Source: a virus. From it: a DNA stretch of 28,170 nt. Made by a program: the position numbers and the translations under genes. How positions within the stretch are numbered: position 1 is the first letter of the stretch; the number at the start of each line of letters is the position of its first letter. Shown here piece after piece: positions 1-8,526 of this stretch. The notes beneath the pieces are model-generated. The model saw only the letters and a program-made list of their open reading frames with translations, was not told the origin of the DNA and did not search any database. The stretch lies in IMG/VR virus record IMGVR_UViG_3300037245_000263, positions 1 through 28,170 of that record. One strand, given 5' to 3'.

Positions 1-1397
1 ATGTAGGGCAAACTATAACATTAACTCAAGAAGATACATTAGGAGTTACAACTCAAGTTGTTTGGGATTATGTGAGTATATTCCCACAATCTTTTGAAAT
101 ACCAATAGTTTTATTTTTACCACAAGATATAACAAATGCAGAATCTTTTGAGTTTGTAGCTAATAGAGATTTAAACCCAGCTTTGTATTCAGTTAGTAGA
201 ATAAACAATGTTGTAACTATAACGGCTTTAAATGAAAGTATAGCATTTAGTAGTGGAGTATCTACATTTACAGGGATAACTTTTGAGGTGGAGTTTGATT
301 TAAGTGTTACAGTTAGACGTATAAATGTTAGAAGTCCATTTTTTATATCTTCACCAATATTTGATGGCACTAATTTAGTTAGTAGTATAAGTACAGAATA
401 TAAAGTATTTATTTATGAGGGAGTTTTAAATGTTAGTAAACCAAGTACACCAACTTACACCTATACAAAAAAACCAAGATTTTTAAATGATAATAATATT
501 TACATAGATATTAGTAGGCAAGTAAATGATTTTATAAATAACACTTATAACGGTACTTTAGTTACTAAAAGTGTATTTGTAGATATAGAAGTAAATAACA
601 CTTATAACGGTGGTGTATTAACCTCTAATAATGTTTATTTAGCCGTTAACGGGTTTAATTTACATAGTGAAAACGTAAACCATTTACCTAGTAATGATGT
701 ATTAATTAGTAACAGAAGTATTACAGTTTTAAAAGGTAAAGAATTAAACATACCTTTTTACAGAAGTGGCGGGAGTTATAGTATAGAGTTTAGAAATAAT
801 ACAAGTGTTTTAGATACTCAGACGATTACTGCTATACCTTTATTAAGCACAAATAATATAGTTCAAAATATAACGTACTTAAATTCGGACTTAGTTAATA
901 ATGTTAGGATATTAAATACAGATACACAAGAGGAAACTTTTATAGATGTTGAAGTAGTAACTGAGTGTATTTATGACCCCGTTAAAATAACATTTGTTAA
1001 TAGACATGGAGTGCTACAAGACTTTTATAGTTATAAAGTAAGTAAAGAACAGATTAAAAGTACATCAGATAGTTACAACAGAAGTATATTAAACGAAGAT
1101 GTAATTAGTGGATTACCAATATTAAGTTATAGCACAACAGAACACAGGAAAAGAGAGTACAACAAACAAGCAACAAAAAGTATTGAATTAAATACGGGTT
1201 ATTTGCCAGAAGATAACAACATTTTAATAGAGGAAATGTTAGAGAGTGAGTATATTTGGTTAACATTAGATAACGAGATTAAACCCGTTAACCTAACTAG
1301 TAAAAGTGTATCTTTATTAACCAAAACAAACGACCAATTAATTAAATATAAACTTAACTTTGATTTTAGTTACAACGAAGTGCAAAACATAAGATAA
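1..1397 (+). CDS. Phage tail protein, 5' end cut by window edge
   Basis: The reading frame is open from base 3 with no stop, so the gene starts outside the window; a GTG at 72 is internal rather than a start. The first visible residues, VGQTITLTQED, resemble the closing strand of a BACON-like beta-sandwich (hydrophobic-T-hydrophobic-x-Q-E). The rest is beta-rich. The C-terminal half (CIYDPVKITFVNRHG, then a long segment ending LNFDFSYNEVQNIR) resembles tail-associated proteins of Bacteroidota phages. The gene ends in TAA directly abutting the ATG of the tail-tip gene, so the two are probably co-translated and act together at the tail end. The assignment is by resemblance and neighbourhood; no catalytic motif is seen. 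Confidence 0.7.
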   Translation, partial: VGQTITLTQEDTLGVTTQVVWDYVSIFPQSFEIPIVLFLPQDITNAESFEFVANRDLNPALYSVSRINNVVTITALNESIAFSSGVSTFTGITFEVEFDLSVTVRRINVRSPFFISSPIFDGTNLVSSISTEYKVFIYEGVLNVSKPSTPTYTYTKKPRFLNDNNIYIDISRQVNDFINNTYNGTLVTKSVFVDIEVNNTYNGGVLTSNNVYLAVNGFNLHSENVNHLPSNDVLISNRSITVLKGKELNIPFYRSGGSYSIEFRNNTSVLDTQTITAIPLLSTNNIVQNITYLNSDLVNNVRILNTDTQEETFIDVEVVTECIYDPVKITFVNRHGVLQDFYSYKVSKEQIKSTSDSYNRSILNEDVISGLPILSYSTTEHRKREYNKQATKSIELNTGYLPEDNNILIEEMLESEYIWLTLDNEIKPVNLTSKSVSLLTKTNDQLIKYKLNFDFSYNEVQNIR

Positions 1398-3812
1398 ATG
1401 AGCGGAGTAAGTTTATACATTGAGGGTTTAAAAATAGATTTATCAGATAAAGAGGGTATTAATATCAAACTTAATACCCAAGATATAAACGATATAAGCA
1501 AGGTTAATGCGGGTTACTCTAAAGATTTTAGCGTACAAGCAACACCAAGTAATAATAAGTTTTTTAAACACTATTATAACGCAGATATAACAGGTGGTTT
1601 TGATGCTCGAACAAAGAAACAAGCAACCATTTATTTAGATGAATTATTTTTTATTAGTGGTAGAATAAGATTAACAAGTACAAGTTTAAAAAATAATTTA
1701 ATTGTAAGTTATAGAATACAGTTCGAGGGTGATGTTGTAAATGTTAAGGACGTTTTAGGGGATAAAAAATTAAGTGATTTAGATTTAAGCCAATTTAACC
1801 ACGACTACACAAGCGCAAAAGTAAAAGAGGGTTTAACAGATAGTTTATTTAATGGTTCGGTTGTGTATCCTTTAATAAGTCCTGTAAATAGGTTTTTATT
1901 TGATAGTTCAAATAATTATGTTGCAACTGAAAATAGTAAAAACATTAATTTTAATAGTGCTGACTTAGACCAATCAATTAATTACAACGAGTTAAAACCC
2001 GCTTTAAGAATAGCAGATATAATATTTTTAATAGAAGAGCAAAACAACATAAATTTTATAGGTGATTTTTTTACAAGAGATTACTATAATAATTTATTTA
2101 TGTGGTTTAGTAATGATGAGGGATTAATGAATGTTACTGCAACAAATGAAAACAGTATAATAACATTTACAAACCCATCACCATTTTTTTCAAGTGCCAA
2201 TACATTAGATTTAGATTTAGTAGATAATGAAAGTCTTTTGCAATTTAGAAACTTAAGACTAACAAACACTATAAACGTACCTACACAATTTAACAGTGTA
2301 CAATATAGTTATGTTATTACTTTAGACAATAACGAAATTTACAGGCAAGATAATTTAACAGGAACTAATAGTTATATTTATACCACACCTTTAAGTTTAT
2401 CAGAAGAAAGTGGTGTAATAAGATTTTATATTATTTCTGAAAGTGTTTTTAGTTATGATTCAGATTTAGAACAAAAAGCATTTTATAGTTCATTTTTAAG
2501 TAATGAAACTATAACATACTCATCACAATCAAATTTAATTAATGTAAGTGGTCAAGTTGTGTTAGAAGACCAAGCGCCAGACATAAAGCAAATAGATTTA
2601 ATTACTGGTATAATTAAAATGTTTAATATTGCTTTGACTGCTAACTCAAACGGTGATATTATTTGGCAAACTTTACCCGATTGGTATAGTGAGGGAAGAG
2701 AGTTTAAAAACTTTGAGAAATATATTGATTTAGATAAAACATTAATTAGTAGGGGTAAGTTAAATAATGAATTTGATTTTAAATATGAAGACCCAAGCAC
2801 AATTCTAGCAATACAATATGAGAAAAATAATATTGATGCTTATGGAGATTTAGAGCAAAGATTAACAGAAGACCCAAACGACCCAGATAGCGAGTTATTA
2901 GACGGTTCTAAATTAGAAATAAGTTTGCCATTTGAGAATATGGTAAATGAGAGGTTAAGAGATTTAGCAGATAACACTAATACAAGTTTTCAATATGGGT
3001 ATTCAGTAGATGAATCACTAAACCCAACAGTACCAAAGCCAGTATTATTTTACAACCTAAAAAATCAAAGTCCGATAATAGGTTTTAAAGAAGATGACGG
3101 AACTGTAACGGCATTATTGAATCAATTAAACACACCTAATAATACAAACAGTTTAGAAGATAACACAAAGCAAAGCATTAATTTTAGTGTTGAATTAAGT
3201 ACTTATAATTTTGGTGCAATGCCTAACACTTTGTATAATTCTTTTTATAGTGATTATATTACTGATATGTTTAATAATCAAAGGAGGGTTTATGTGTTTG
3301 ACGCAATTATACCAAACTTTATATTAGCAGATATAAAATTAAACGACAGGTTAATAATTGCTAATAAACGTTATATTATAAACTCAATAAATAGTAATTT
3401 AACAACTGGTAAAACTAAGTTAGAATTATTAAATGATATTTACGAGTCCGGGGAATTAATAGGAGAGCAATTTTATGCAGTACCTAATTTCTTTAATGTT
3501 GTTGTAGATGGTGGAGAAATACAAAGTACTATTTATAATAATGGTGAAACTGTTTTATCTTTAGTAGATGAGGGGGATGGTATATTTGCAAGTATTGTAG
3601 GTGCTACAACATTTAGCGGTGTAACTACCAAAACTTTTAACATACAAACTAATTCAACAGGATTACAAAGAGTAATGAGTATTTTGTGTACAAAAGGTAC
3701 TGAGAGTTTTAAAATAACTATTTTACAAGAGGGAACAAGTACGGGAAGTATAACATTTGACAATAATAATATAACATTTGATAATACTAATATAACATTT
3801 GATAATCAGTAA
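1398..3812 (+). CDS. Large tail-tip/baseplate protein with C-terminal BACON-like domain
   Basis: This 804-residue protein begins right after the previous stop. Its N-terminal part (about 1-150: KDFSVQATPSNNKFF, then YLDELFFISGRIRLTS, then IQFEGDVVNVKDVL) follows the pattern of the large tail-tip proteins of Bacteroidota siphophages, probably a Dit/Tal-type hub. The middle is beta-rich without recognisable enzymatic motifs. Residues about 695-777 read as a BACON-like domain: a strand, NIQTNSTGLQRVMSILCT, then SFKITILQEG, matching the family pattern N-x-[ST]-x-x-x-R followed by I-x-I-x-Q. BACON domains are thought to bind glycans or mucin in Bacteroidota and in crAss-like phage proteins. The protein ends with three 7-residue repeats (ITFDNNN type). 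Role in host contact is inferred. Confidence 0.75.
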   Translation: MSGVSLYIEGLKIDLSDKEGINIKLNTQDINDISKVNAGYSKDFSVQATPSNNKFFKHYYNADITGGFDARTKKQATIYLDELFFISGRIRLTSTSLKNNLIVSYRIQFEGDVVNVKDVLGDKKLSDLDLSQFNHDYTSAKVKEGLTDSLFNGSVVYPLISPVNRFLFDSSNNYVATENSKNINFNSADLDQSINYNELKPALRIADIIFLIEEQNNINFIGDFFTRDYYNNLFMWFSNDEGLMNVTATNENSIITFTNPSPFFSSANTLDLDLVDNESLLQFRNLRLTNTINVPTQFNSVQYSYVITLDNNEIYRQDNLTGTNSYIYTTPLSLSEESGVIRFYIISESVFSYDSDLEQKAFYSSFLSNETITYSSQSNLINVSGQVVLEDQAPDIKQIDLITGIIKMFNIALTANSNGDIIWQTLPDWYSEGREFKNFEKYIDLDKTLISRGKLNNEFDFKYEDPSTILAIQYEKNNIDAYGDLEQRLTEDPNDPDSELLDGSKLEISLPFENMVNERLRDLADNTNTSFQYGYSVDESLNPTVPKPVLFYNLKNQSPIIGFKEDDGTVTALLNQLNTPNNTNSLEDNTKQSINFSVELSTYNFGAMPNTLYNSFYSDYITDMFNNQRRVYVFDAIIPNFILADIKLNDRLIIANKRYIINSINSNLTTGKTKLELLNDIYESGELIGEQFYAVPNFFNVVVDGGEIQSTIYNNGETVLSLVDEGDGIFASIVGATTFSGVTTKTFNIQTNSTGLQRVMSILCTKGTESFKITILQEGTSTGSITFDNNNITFDNTNITFDNQ
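3750..3812 (+). repeat. 21-bp tandem repeat, three units, end of tail-tip gene
   Basis: Three 21-bp units start at 3750, 3771 and 3792, each beginning ATAACATTTGA and encoding ITFDN plus two residues. The third unit includes the stop codon. Short C-terminal repeats like this are common at the ends of phage tail-fibre and spike proteins. The unit is a multiple of three, so the repeat can be explained at the protein level. Confidence 0.85.
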
Positions 3813-3814
3813 TT

Positions 3815-4516
3815 ATGGCAATACAAGATATTAATATAGGGACAGTACCCAACGACGGTACAGGTGATACATTAAGAGATGGGGGAATTAAAATAAATAA
3901 TAATAATTTAGAGTTTACACAACAAATAGACTTAAACGATAGTGCAATTACTACACTTGCAAATTCTAAAGTAGATAGTGTTACGGGTTCTGCAGTTGAT
4001 AATACAGACCCTTTAAACCCTATTATTAATGTAAGAGAGTATAAAAGCGCACAATCATCTTTATCTCGAACAAATCAGACTACAATAGCATTAGCAAATA
4101 CACAAGCAAATGTATTTGAAGAGTATTTTGAAGATAGTTTCACACCAACAACAACAGATAATTTTACAGTTTCATGCCGTTGGAAATGGTCAAGTGATGT
4201 AACACAAAGTTCTGCGTTTTTTAGAGTTACTTTTAGTGATGGGATTAATCCAGATATTGTGTTACTTACAGTAGTAGAACCAAAAGATTCAAGCGGTACG
4301 GGTGAAGTTGTCAATGTTTTAACTGGTGGTGTAATTACTGGAAACGTAAACACAGGAACGGCAGAAAGATTGAACGGTTTTGAAGTTGCAGATGCAGTTT
4401 TAACACAAGGTGTTACTTATAATATAAAATTAGAATGGGCAAATGAAACTGGTAACGCAGATTTAACGATTTACAGTAGTACAATAAGATTTGAACAAAA
4501 CACAATAACTCAATAA
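3815..4516 (+). CDS. Tail fibre protein with conserved N-terminal anchor
   Basis: This is a 233-residue protein. The N-terminus (MAIQDINIGTVPNDGTGDTL, then IKINNNNLEF) is the well-known anchor of many phage tail-fibre and spike proteins, which usually reads NIGTxPNDGTGDTLRxAxxKINxNF. The C-terminal part (about 75-233) is predicted beta-rich and jelly-roll-like (SCRWKWSSD, RVTFSDG, YNIKLEWANETGNADLTIYSS), consistent with a binding head. It follows the tail-tip gene after only two bases (TAATTATG). I see no enzymatic motif, so it is more likely a receptor-binding or decoration fibre than a depolymerase. Confidence 0.75.
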   Translation: MAIQDINIGTVPNDGTGDTLRDGGIKINNNNLEFTQQIDLNDSAITTLANSKVDSVTGSAVDNTDPLNPIINVREYKSAQSSLSRTNQTTIALANTQANVFEEYFEDSFTPTTTDNFTVSCRWKWSSDVTQSSAFFRVTFSDGINPDIVLLTVVEPKDSSGTGEVVNVLTGGVITGNVNTGTAERLNGFEVADAVLTQGVTYNIKLEWANETGNADLTIYSSTIRFEQNTITQ

Positions 4517-4517
4517 T

Positions 4518-4961
4518 ATGAATATTTACAAGTACAAAAACGCAAATTTAGACAATCAAACAGTAGATATTGAGTTTCAATATAAAGAACCAATAGTTTT
4601 TGGATTAGTTGCACCAGATGAAGATTATGAGTTGTTTGAAGACCAAAATTATTTAGATAAATTTGTAGCGGAGAAATACGCAGTTAATCAAACAGAGGGA
4701 CAATTATACAAACATTTAATTAGTGCTAAAATTACCAACATGGTAACTAACGAAATGTTAACCGCTGAACAATCACAAATATATTCTGCACAAACTAAAG
4801 AGGCTCGAAACTTTTTAAGTGAGGGCTACTGGCATAGTGCTTATTTTGCTCATTTATCACAAACACCAGACGCAGTATTTCAAGATATACATTTAGAAGT
4901 GTTAAATTACATTAAAGATTATGTAAATAGCAAATACCCTCCTAATTTTTCAATAGTGTAA
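4518..4961 (+). CDS. Hypothetical protein in tail region
   Basis: The gene encodes 147 residues and starts one base after the fibre stop codon; its own stop overlaps the next ATG by one base (TAATG). The N-terminal 40 residues look beta-rich and acidic, and the C-terminal half is helical with many aromatic residues (SEGYWHSAYFAHL, LNYIKDYVNSKYPP). I do not recognise the family. The position between a fibre and the tape measure suggests a small tail-assembly or fibre-associated protein, but nothing in the sequence proves it. Confidence 0.6.
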   Translation: MNIYKYKNANLDNQTVDIEFQYKEPIVFGLVAPDEDYELFEDQNYLDKFVAEKYAVNQTEGQLYKHLISAKITNMVTNEMLTAEQSQIYSAQTKEARNFLSEGYWHSAYFAHLSQTPDAVFQDIHLEVLNYIKDYVNSKYPPNFSIV

Positions 4962-5188
4962 TGGAAGAAAATAAAGAGCCATTTAAGGACGTTAAAACAA
5001 GATTTTTAAATCTTATATTAGACAATGGTGTAAGTTTGTCTATTACGGTGGCTTTTTGCTTTGCTTTGTATTATATTTTGCATGAGCATAATAAACTATT
5101 GTTAGAACAACTGTACAAAGTTATAGAGGATAAAAGACAATTAACAGAGCGTTTATTAGAATGTTATAAATACCAAAAGAATGATTAA
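4961..5188 (+). CDS. Small membrane protein, possible BhlA/UviB-like holin
   Basis: This 75-residue protein has a charged N-terminus, one hydrophobic helix (about residues 24-41, SLSITVAFCFALYYIL), then a charged helical tail (HEHNKLLLEQLYKVIEDKRQ). The same topology is found in BhlA/UviB-type small holins, which have one membrane segment followed by a K/E-rich helix. There is no clear sequence match, and the separate lysis cassette at 15.8-17.7 kb has its own holin, so this could equally be another phage membrane protein. It shares a base with the preceding stop and overlaps the next small gene by 8 nt. Confidence 0.55.
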   Translation: MEENKEPFKDVKTRFLNLILDNGVSLSITVAFCFALYYILHEHNKLLLEQLYKVIEDKRQLTERLLECYKYQKND

Positions 5189-5330
5189 AAATATACTATC
5201 GTTACTAAGTTTAAAGGAGTATTACGGAGTTTCAGAGGTTGTAGAGGTTGCAAAAGGCAAACATAAAACACCCGAAACAGTAATAGAGGCATATAAACAA
5301 TTTAAAAGAGCGTTGAAATGGCAGAAGTAA
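5181..5330 (+). CDS. 49-residue protein overlapping the tape measure start
   Basis: An ATG at 5181 opens a 49-residue frame (MIKNILSLLSLKEYYGV to RALKWQK). It overlaps the preceding membrane-protein gene by 8 nt and the tape measure start by 13 nt, exactly filling an otherwise unexplained 130-nt gap. Such tight overlaps are typical of real phage genes. The product is basic and helical. Its place directly before the tape measure is where tail-assembly chaperones often sit, but the protein is too short to match the usual G/GT pair and I see no slippery frameshift site. Function unknown. Confidence 0.6.
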   Translation: MIKNILSLLSLKEYYGVSEVVEVAKGKHKTPETVIEAYKQFKRALKWQK

Positions 5331-7240
5331 AAACAATAATTGTAAACGTAGACACAGGCAACTCCGAAAAAGAATTAAATAAAGTTGTAGATAGTGCCGA
5401 AAACCTAAAAACCGCATTAAAAGAGGGTGAAACTCAAGCAGATAAGACGGCAAAAGGGGTTAAAGACGTCGGTAAATCTGGAGCAGATGCAAAGAAAGGA
5501 TTAAAAGCCGTTTCAAATGGTTTCAAAGCAATAGGAACTGCAATAAAAGCGGCGGGTATTGGTTTAATTATAGGGGTTTTTTTAACACTTAAAGAAGTTT
5601 TGGGACAGAATCAGAAAGTTGTAGATGCTTTAAGTTCTGTCATGGGTACTTTTTCAATCGTTATTAATCAAGTATTTGATGCAATTAGTAACACTTTTAC
5701 GGCAGTTAGTAAAGCAACAGGTGGTTTTGATGCGTTAGGTAAAGTTTTAAAAGGTGTTTTAACTTTGGGTATAGAGCCGTTAAAAATTGCTTTTAATGCT
5801 ATAAGATTGAGTTTACTTAATACTCAATTAGCATGGGAAAAATCATTTTTCGGAGATAATGACCCAAAAAGTTTAAAGGCATTAAACGAGTCTATAAAAG
5901 AAGTTTCTGGTAGTATTGGAACATCTGCGGGTAAAATAATAAATGCGGGTAAAGATATAGCAAACAATTTTACTGAGGCAGTTGGTGAAGTCGGCGCTCT
6001 TGGTAGTTCATTAATAGAGGAAGTCGGTAAGGTAAGTATTAAAGCAAGTTTTGAACAAAGTAAATTAACTCAACAACTTGCAAATAATGCTAAATTAGCA
6101 GAGGCAGAACAAAGAAAATTAGTAGAACAATATGACAGACAAGCCGAGAAATTAAGACAAGTTAGGGATAATGATTTGTCTAGTATTGAAGACAGAAAAA
6201 AAGCAAATGATGAGTTAGGTTTAGTTTTAGATAAACAAGAAAAAGCATTATTAAAACAAGCAGACGCAATTTTAGCAAGTGCAAACGCAGAACTTAAAAA
6301 AAGTAACAACATAGAAAACCAAACTGCTTTAATAGACGCACAAGCAAATAGGTTAGGAGTATTAGCACAAATAGAGGGTTTTAGAAGTGAACAAGATGTA
6401 AATAAAAACGCATTAATAAAAGAGGGTAATGAGTTAGTACAAAGCGGAATTGAGGCAGACACAACACGAGCATTAAACCAACAAAAATTTAACACGTCTT
6501 TAGAAGAAGACGCTATAAAAAGATTAGAGCAACAAAAAACTGATTTAGAGGCGGAAAGAGAAATTGAGGCGGAAAGGCTGCAATTAAAAATCGATAGTTT
6601 TGCATTAGGTACACAGGCAAGGTTAGACGCAGAAAATGAGTTAAAAGATAGGTTACAAGAAATTGACCAACAAATTACAATTAACGAAGATGAGCAAAAC
6701 AATAAAAGAGTTGCAAATGATAAAATTGCGGCAGATGCTAAATCAAAAATACAAAGTTCTGTATTAGATGTTGCCCAACAAGGTATAAATGTATTAAAAC
6801 AAGTATTTGAAAAAAACAAAGAAATACAAGCGGGTTTAGTTGTAGCAGAAAATGCGGCGGGTATTGCTAAAATATTAACTAATACCGCAGTAGCAAATGC
6901 GGCGGCAGTAGCAGCCTCACCATTAACAGGTGGTCAGCCATTTGTAGCGTTAAATAGTGTTAGTGCGGGTTTAGGTATTGCCTCAACAGTTGCAGCAACA
7001 GCAAAAGCATTAAGTACATTAGGTAAAAGCGGTGGTAGTGGAGGAGGTTCTTCTGCTCCAAGTGGCGGTGGAGGTTCTACACCTCCCGCATTTAATTTAG
7101 TTGGTGGTAGTGGTGTAAATCAAATACAAGATAGTTTACAGGAAGAACAAGCACCAATACAAGCATTTGTTGTAGGTAGTCAAGTAAATAATCAATTAGA
7201 ATTAGATAACGCACAAGCGAGTAGCGCAAGTTTAGGGTAA
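5318..7240 (+). CDS. Tape measure protein
   Basis: This 640-residue protein is very rich in Ala, Lys, Gln and Glu, the usual make-up of a siphovirus tape measure. A hydrophobic helix near residues 71-92 (AIGTAIKAAGIGLIIGVFL) and further amphipathic segments to about 220 could insert into the host membrane. Residues about 245-490 are a long coiled coil (KLAEAEQRKLVEQYDRQAEK, REIEAERLQLK). The C-terminal third contains an Ala-rich hydrophobic stretch (NAAGIAKILTNTAVANAAA) and a Gly/Ser-rich linker (GGSGGGSSAPSGGGGS). The established rule of about 0.15 nm of tail per residue predicts a tail near 95 nm. The gene ends at a terminator and lies upstream of the head genes, which is unusual. Confidence 0.88.
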   Translation: MAEVKTIIVNVDTGNSEKELNKVVDSAENLKTALKEGETQADKTAKGVKDVGKSGADAKKGLKAVSNGFKAIGTAIKAAGIGLIIGVFLTLKEVLGQNQKVVDALSSVMGTFSIVINQVFDAISNTFTAVSKATGGFDALGKVLKGVLTLGIEPLKIAFNAIRLSLLNTQLAWEKSFFGDNDPKSLKALNESIKEVSGSIGTSAGKIINAGKDIANNFTEAVGEVGALGSSLIEEVGKVSIKASFEQSKLTQQLANNAKLAEAEQRKLVEQYDRQAEKLRQVRDNDLSSIEDRKKANDELGLVLDKQEKALLKQADAILASANAELKKSNNIENQTALIDAQANRLGVLAQIEGFRSEQDVNKNALIKEGNELVQSGIEADTTRALNQQKFNTSLEEDAIKRLEQQKTDLEAEREIEAERLQLKIDSFALGTQARLDAENELKDRLQEIDQQITINEDEQNNKRVANDKIAADAKSKIQSSVLDVAQQGINVLKQVFEKNKEIQAGLVVAENAAGIAKILTNTAVANAAAVAASPLTGGQPFVALNSVSAGLGIASTVAATAKALSTLGKSGGSGGGSSAPSGGGGSTPPAFNLVGGSGVNQIQDSLQEEQAPIQAFVVGSQVNNQLELDNAQASSASLG

Positions 7241-7244
7241 TAAA

Positions 7245-7272
7245 AAAAGGGTGCTAATCACAACACCCTTTT
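7245..7272 (+). terminator. Intrinsic terminator after tape measure
   Basis: A perfect 9-bp stem, AAAAGGGTG (7245-7253) with CACCCTTTT (7264-7272), carries a 10-nt loop and starts 4 nt after the tape measure stop. The A-run and T-run on opposite sides make it potentially bidirectional. Confidence 0.85.
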
Positions 7273-7345
7273 AGAACAAACCAAATCAATAAAAACAAAC
7301 CAATTATTAATATCAAATATAAAGATAATTTATTAAATATCAATT

Positions 7346-7380
7346 AACTATAAGAAAAAGTTATTTTATAGTTTTTTTTT
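7346..7380 (+). terminator. Second terminator-like hairpin before head genes
   Basis: A perfect 8-bp stem, AACTATAA (7346-7353) with TTATAGTT (7366-7373), is followed by seven T residues. It lies in the 171-nt gap between tape measure and protease genes, so the tail and head blocks are separated by two terminators. A TATTTTTA box at 7383-7390, just before the protease ATG at 7412, could be the -7 element restarting transcription, but no convincing -33 box is present. Confidence 0.65.
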
Positions 7381-7411
7381 ATTATTTTTACTAATGTAAT
7401 AACAAATATTT

Positions 7412-8524
7412 ATGATTACTTACAATGTAGTGTTTAATAAAGGTACTGATAAAGGTGTATATGCCATATCAGTAGTAGAAGACCCAGCCATGCAAAGTTC
7501 TTTTATAGCTTTAAACAAACAAGAAGAAATAAAACTTGCACAAGTTGACGATGTTAAGTTTTTATTAGCGGGTGTTGTATTAATTCCAGATAAGGATGTT
7601 TACAGAAACCAAGGCGGTAAAGAATTTAATATTAGATTCTCAAAAGAAACAATAGAAGAAGTTGCTAATAACTTTATTTTAGAGGGTTACCAAGGTAATA
7701 GTTCGCTAGAGCATGAAGAAAAATTAAACGGTGTTTCAATAGTACAAAGTTGGGTAGTTAAAGACCCTAAAAACGACACTGCAAACGCATACGGACTACC
7801 AAAGGAAGATATAAAGGAAGGTAGTTGGGTAGTGTTATATAAATGTGATAACAAAGAAGTTTATAACAAAGCCTTAAATGGAGAAATAAAGGGTTTCTCT
7901 ATTGATGGTTTATTTAGTTTAGAAAAAGTTAATTTAAAAAGTGAAACAATGACAAAAGAAGAAGTAAAAAAGTTCATAGATGAACAATTTACTGATTTTA
8001 AAGCAGTTTTTACCAAAGAAAAAGCCGTAGAGGTTAAGCTTGGTATGGCAACTTTAAAAGATGGTGAAACGCAAATTGAATACATGGGTGAAATAATGGA
8101 AGTCGGCGCTGATGTGTTTGTAGTGAACGGAGAAGACCGAGCACCGTTACCAGTAGGAGAATATCCTTTAGAAGATGGTACAATTCTAGTTGTAGCAGAA
8201 GAGGGTAAAATTGCTGAGGTAAAAGAAATGGTAGCCGAAGAAGTTGTTGAGGAATTAAACAACGATGAAACTGCTAAAGCTATGACTGAGGACTTTAAGC
8301 AAGTAATGAAGTCTTTAACTATTAAATATGCTGAGGAATCTCAGAAAATGGTTGCTGAATTAAAAGCGTCTTTCGATGTAAAACTTTCAGAACAAAACGC
8401 AATTATTGAGGAGTTAAAAAAGACACCCGCAACAACTGCTATTAAAAGCGCACCAACTCAATTAAGTAAAACGCCAAAAACGGCAAAAGAAAGAATTTTT
8501 AACGCAATACAAAAACAAAAATAA
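7412..8524 (+). CDS. XkdF-like prohead protease fused to scaffold
   Basis: This 370-residue protein joins an N-terminal serine protease domain of the XkdF type to a scaffold-like tail. Residues about 45-170 carry the family landmarks: the His at 101 in NSSLEHEEKLNGVSIVQSWV, then VKDPKNDTANAYG, then the Ser at 163 in EIKGFSIDGLFSLEK. His101 and Ser163 are the likely catalytic residues. Residues about 210-275 form a small beta-rich insert (EIMEVGADVFVVNGEDR, VGEYPLEDGTILVV). The remainder is an acidic/basic coiled coil ending in a Lys-rich helix, as expected for a delta/scaffold domain that is removed during head maturation. It sits 2 nt before the major capsid gene, the standard protease-capsid pairing. 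Confidence 0.82.
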   Translation: MITYNVVFNKGTDKGVYAISVVEDPAMQSSFIALNKQEEIKLAQVDDVKFLLAGVVLIPDKDVYRNQGGKEFNIRFSKETIEEVANNFILEGYQGNSSLEHEEKLNGVSIVQSWVVKDPKNDTANAYGLPKEDIKEGSWVVLYKCDNKEVYNKALNGEIKGFSIDGLFSLEKVNLKSETMTKEEVKKFIDEQFTDFKAVFTKEKAVEVKLGMATLKDGETQIEYMGEIMEVGADVFVVNGEDRAPLPVGEYPLEDGTILVVAEEGKIAEVKEMVAEEVVEELNNDETAKAMTEDFKQVMKSLTIKYAEESQKMVAELKASFDVKLSEQNAIIEELKKTPATTAIKSAPTQLSKTPKTAKERIFNAIQKQK

Positions 8525-8526
8525 AT

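Noticed and set aside
72-1397. GTG at 72 as the true start of the first gene
   Set aside because: The frame is open upstream to the window edge and the upstream residues continue a beta-strand pattern, so the gene is simply truncated.
6070-6819. Long reverse-strand open frame of 249 residues within the tape measure gene
   Set aside because: It is a shadow of the Ala/Lys/Gln-rich coiled coil on the other strand. The product is an implausible Ser/Cys/Phe-rich chain, and all other genes run on the + strand.
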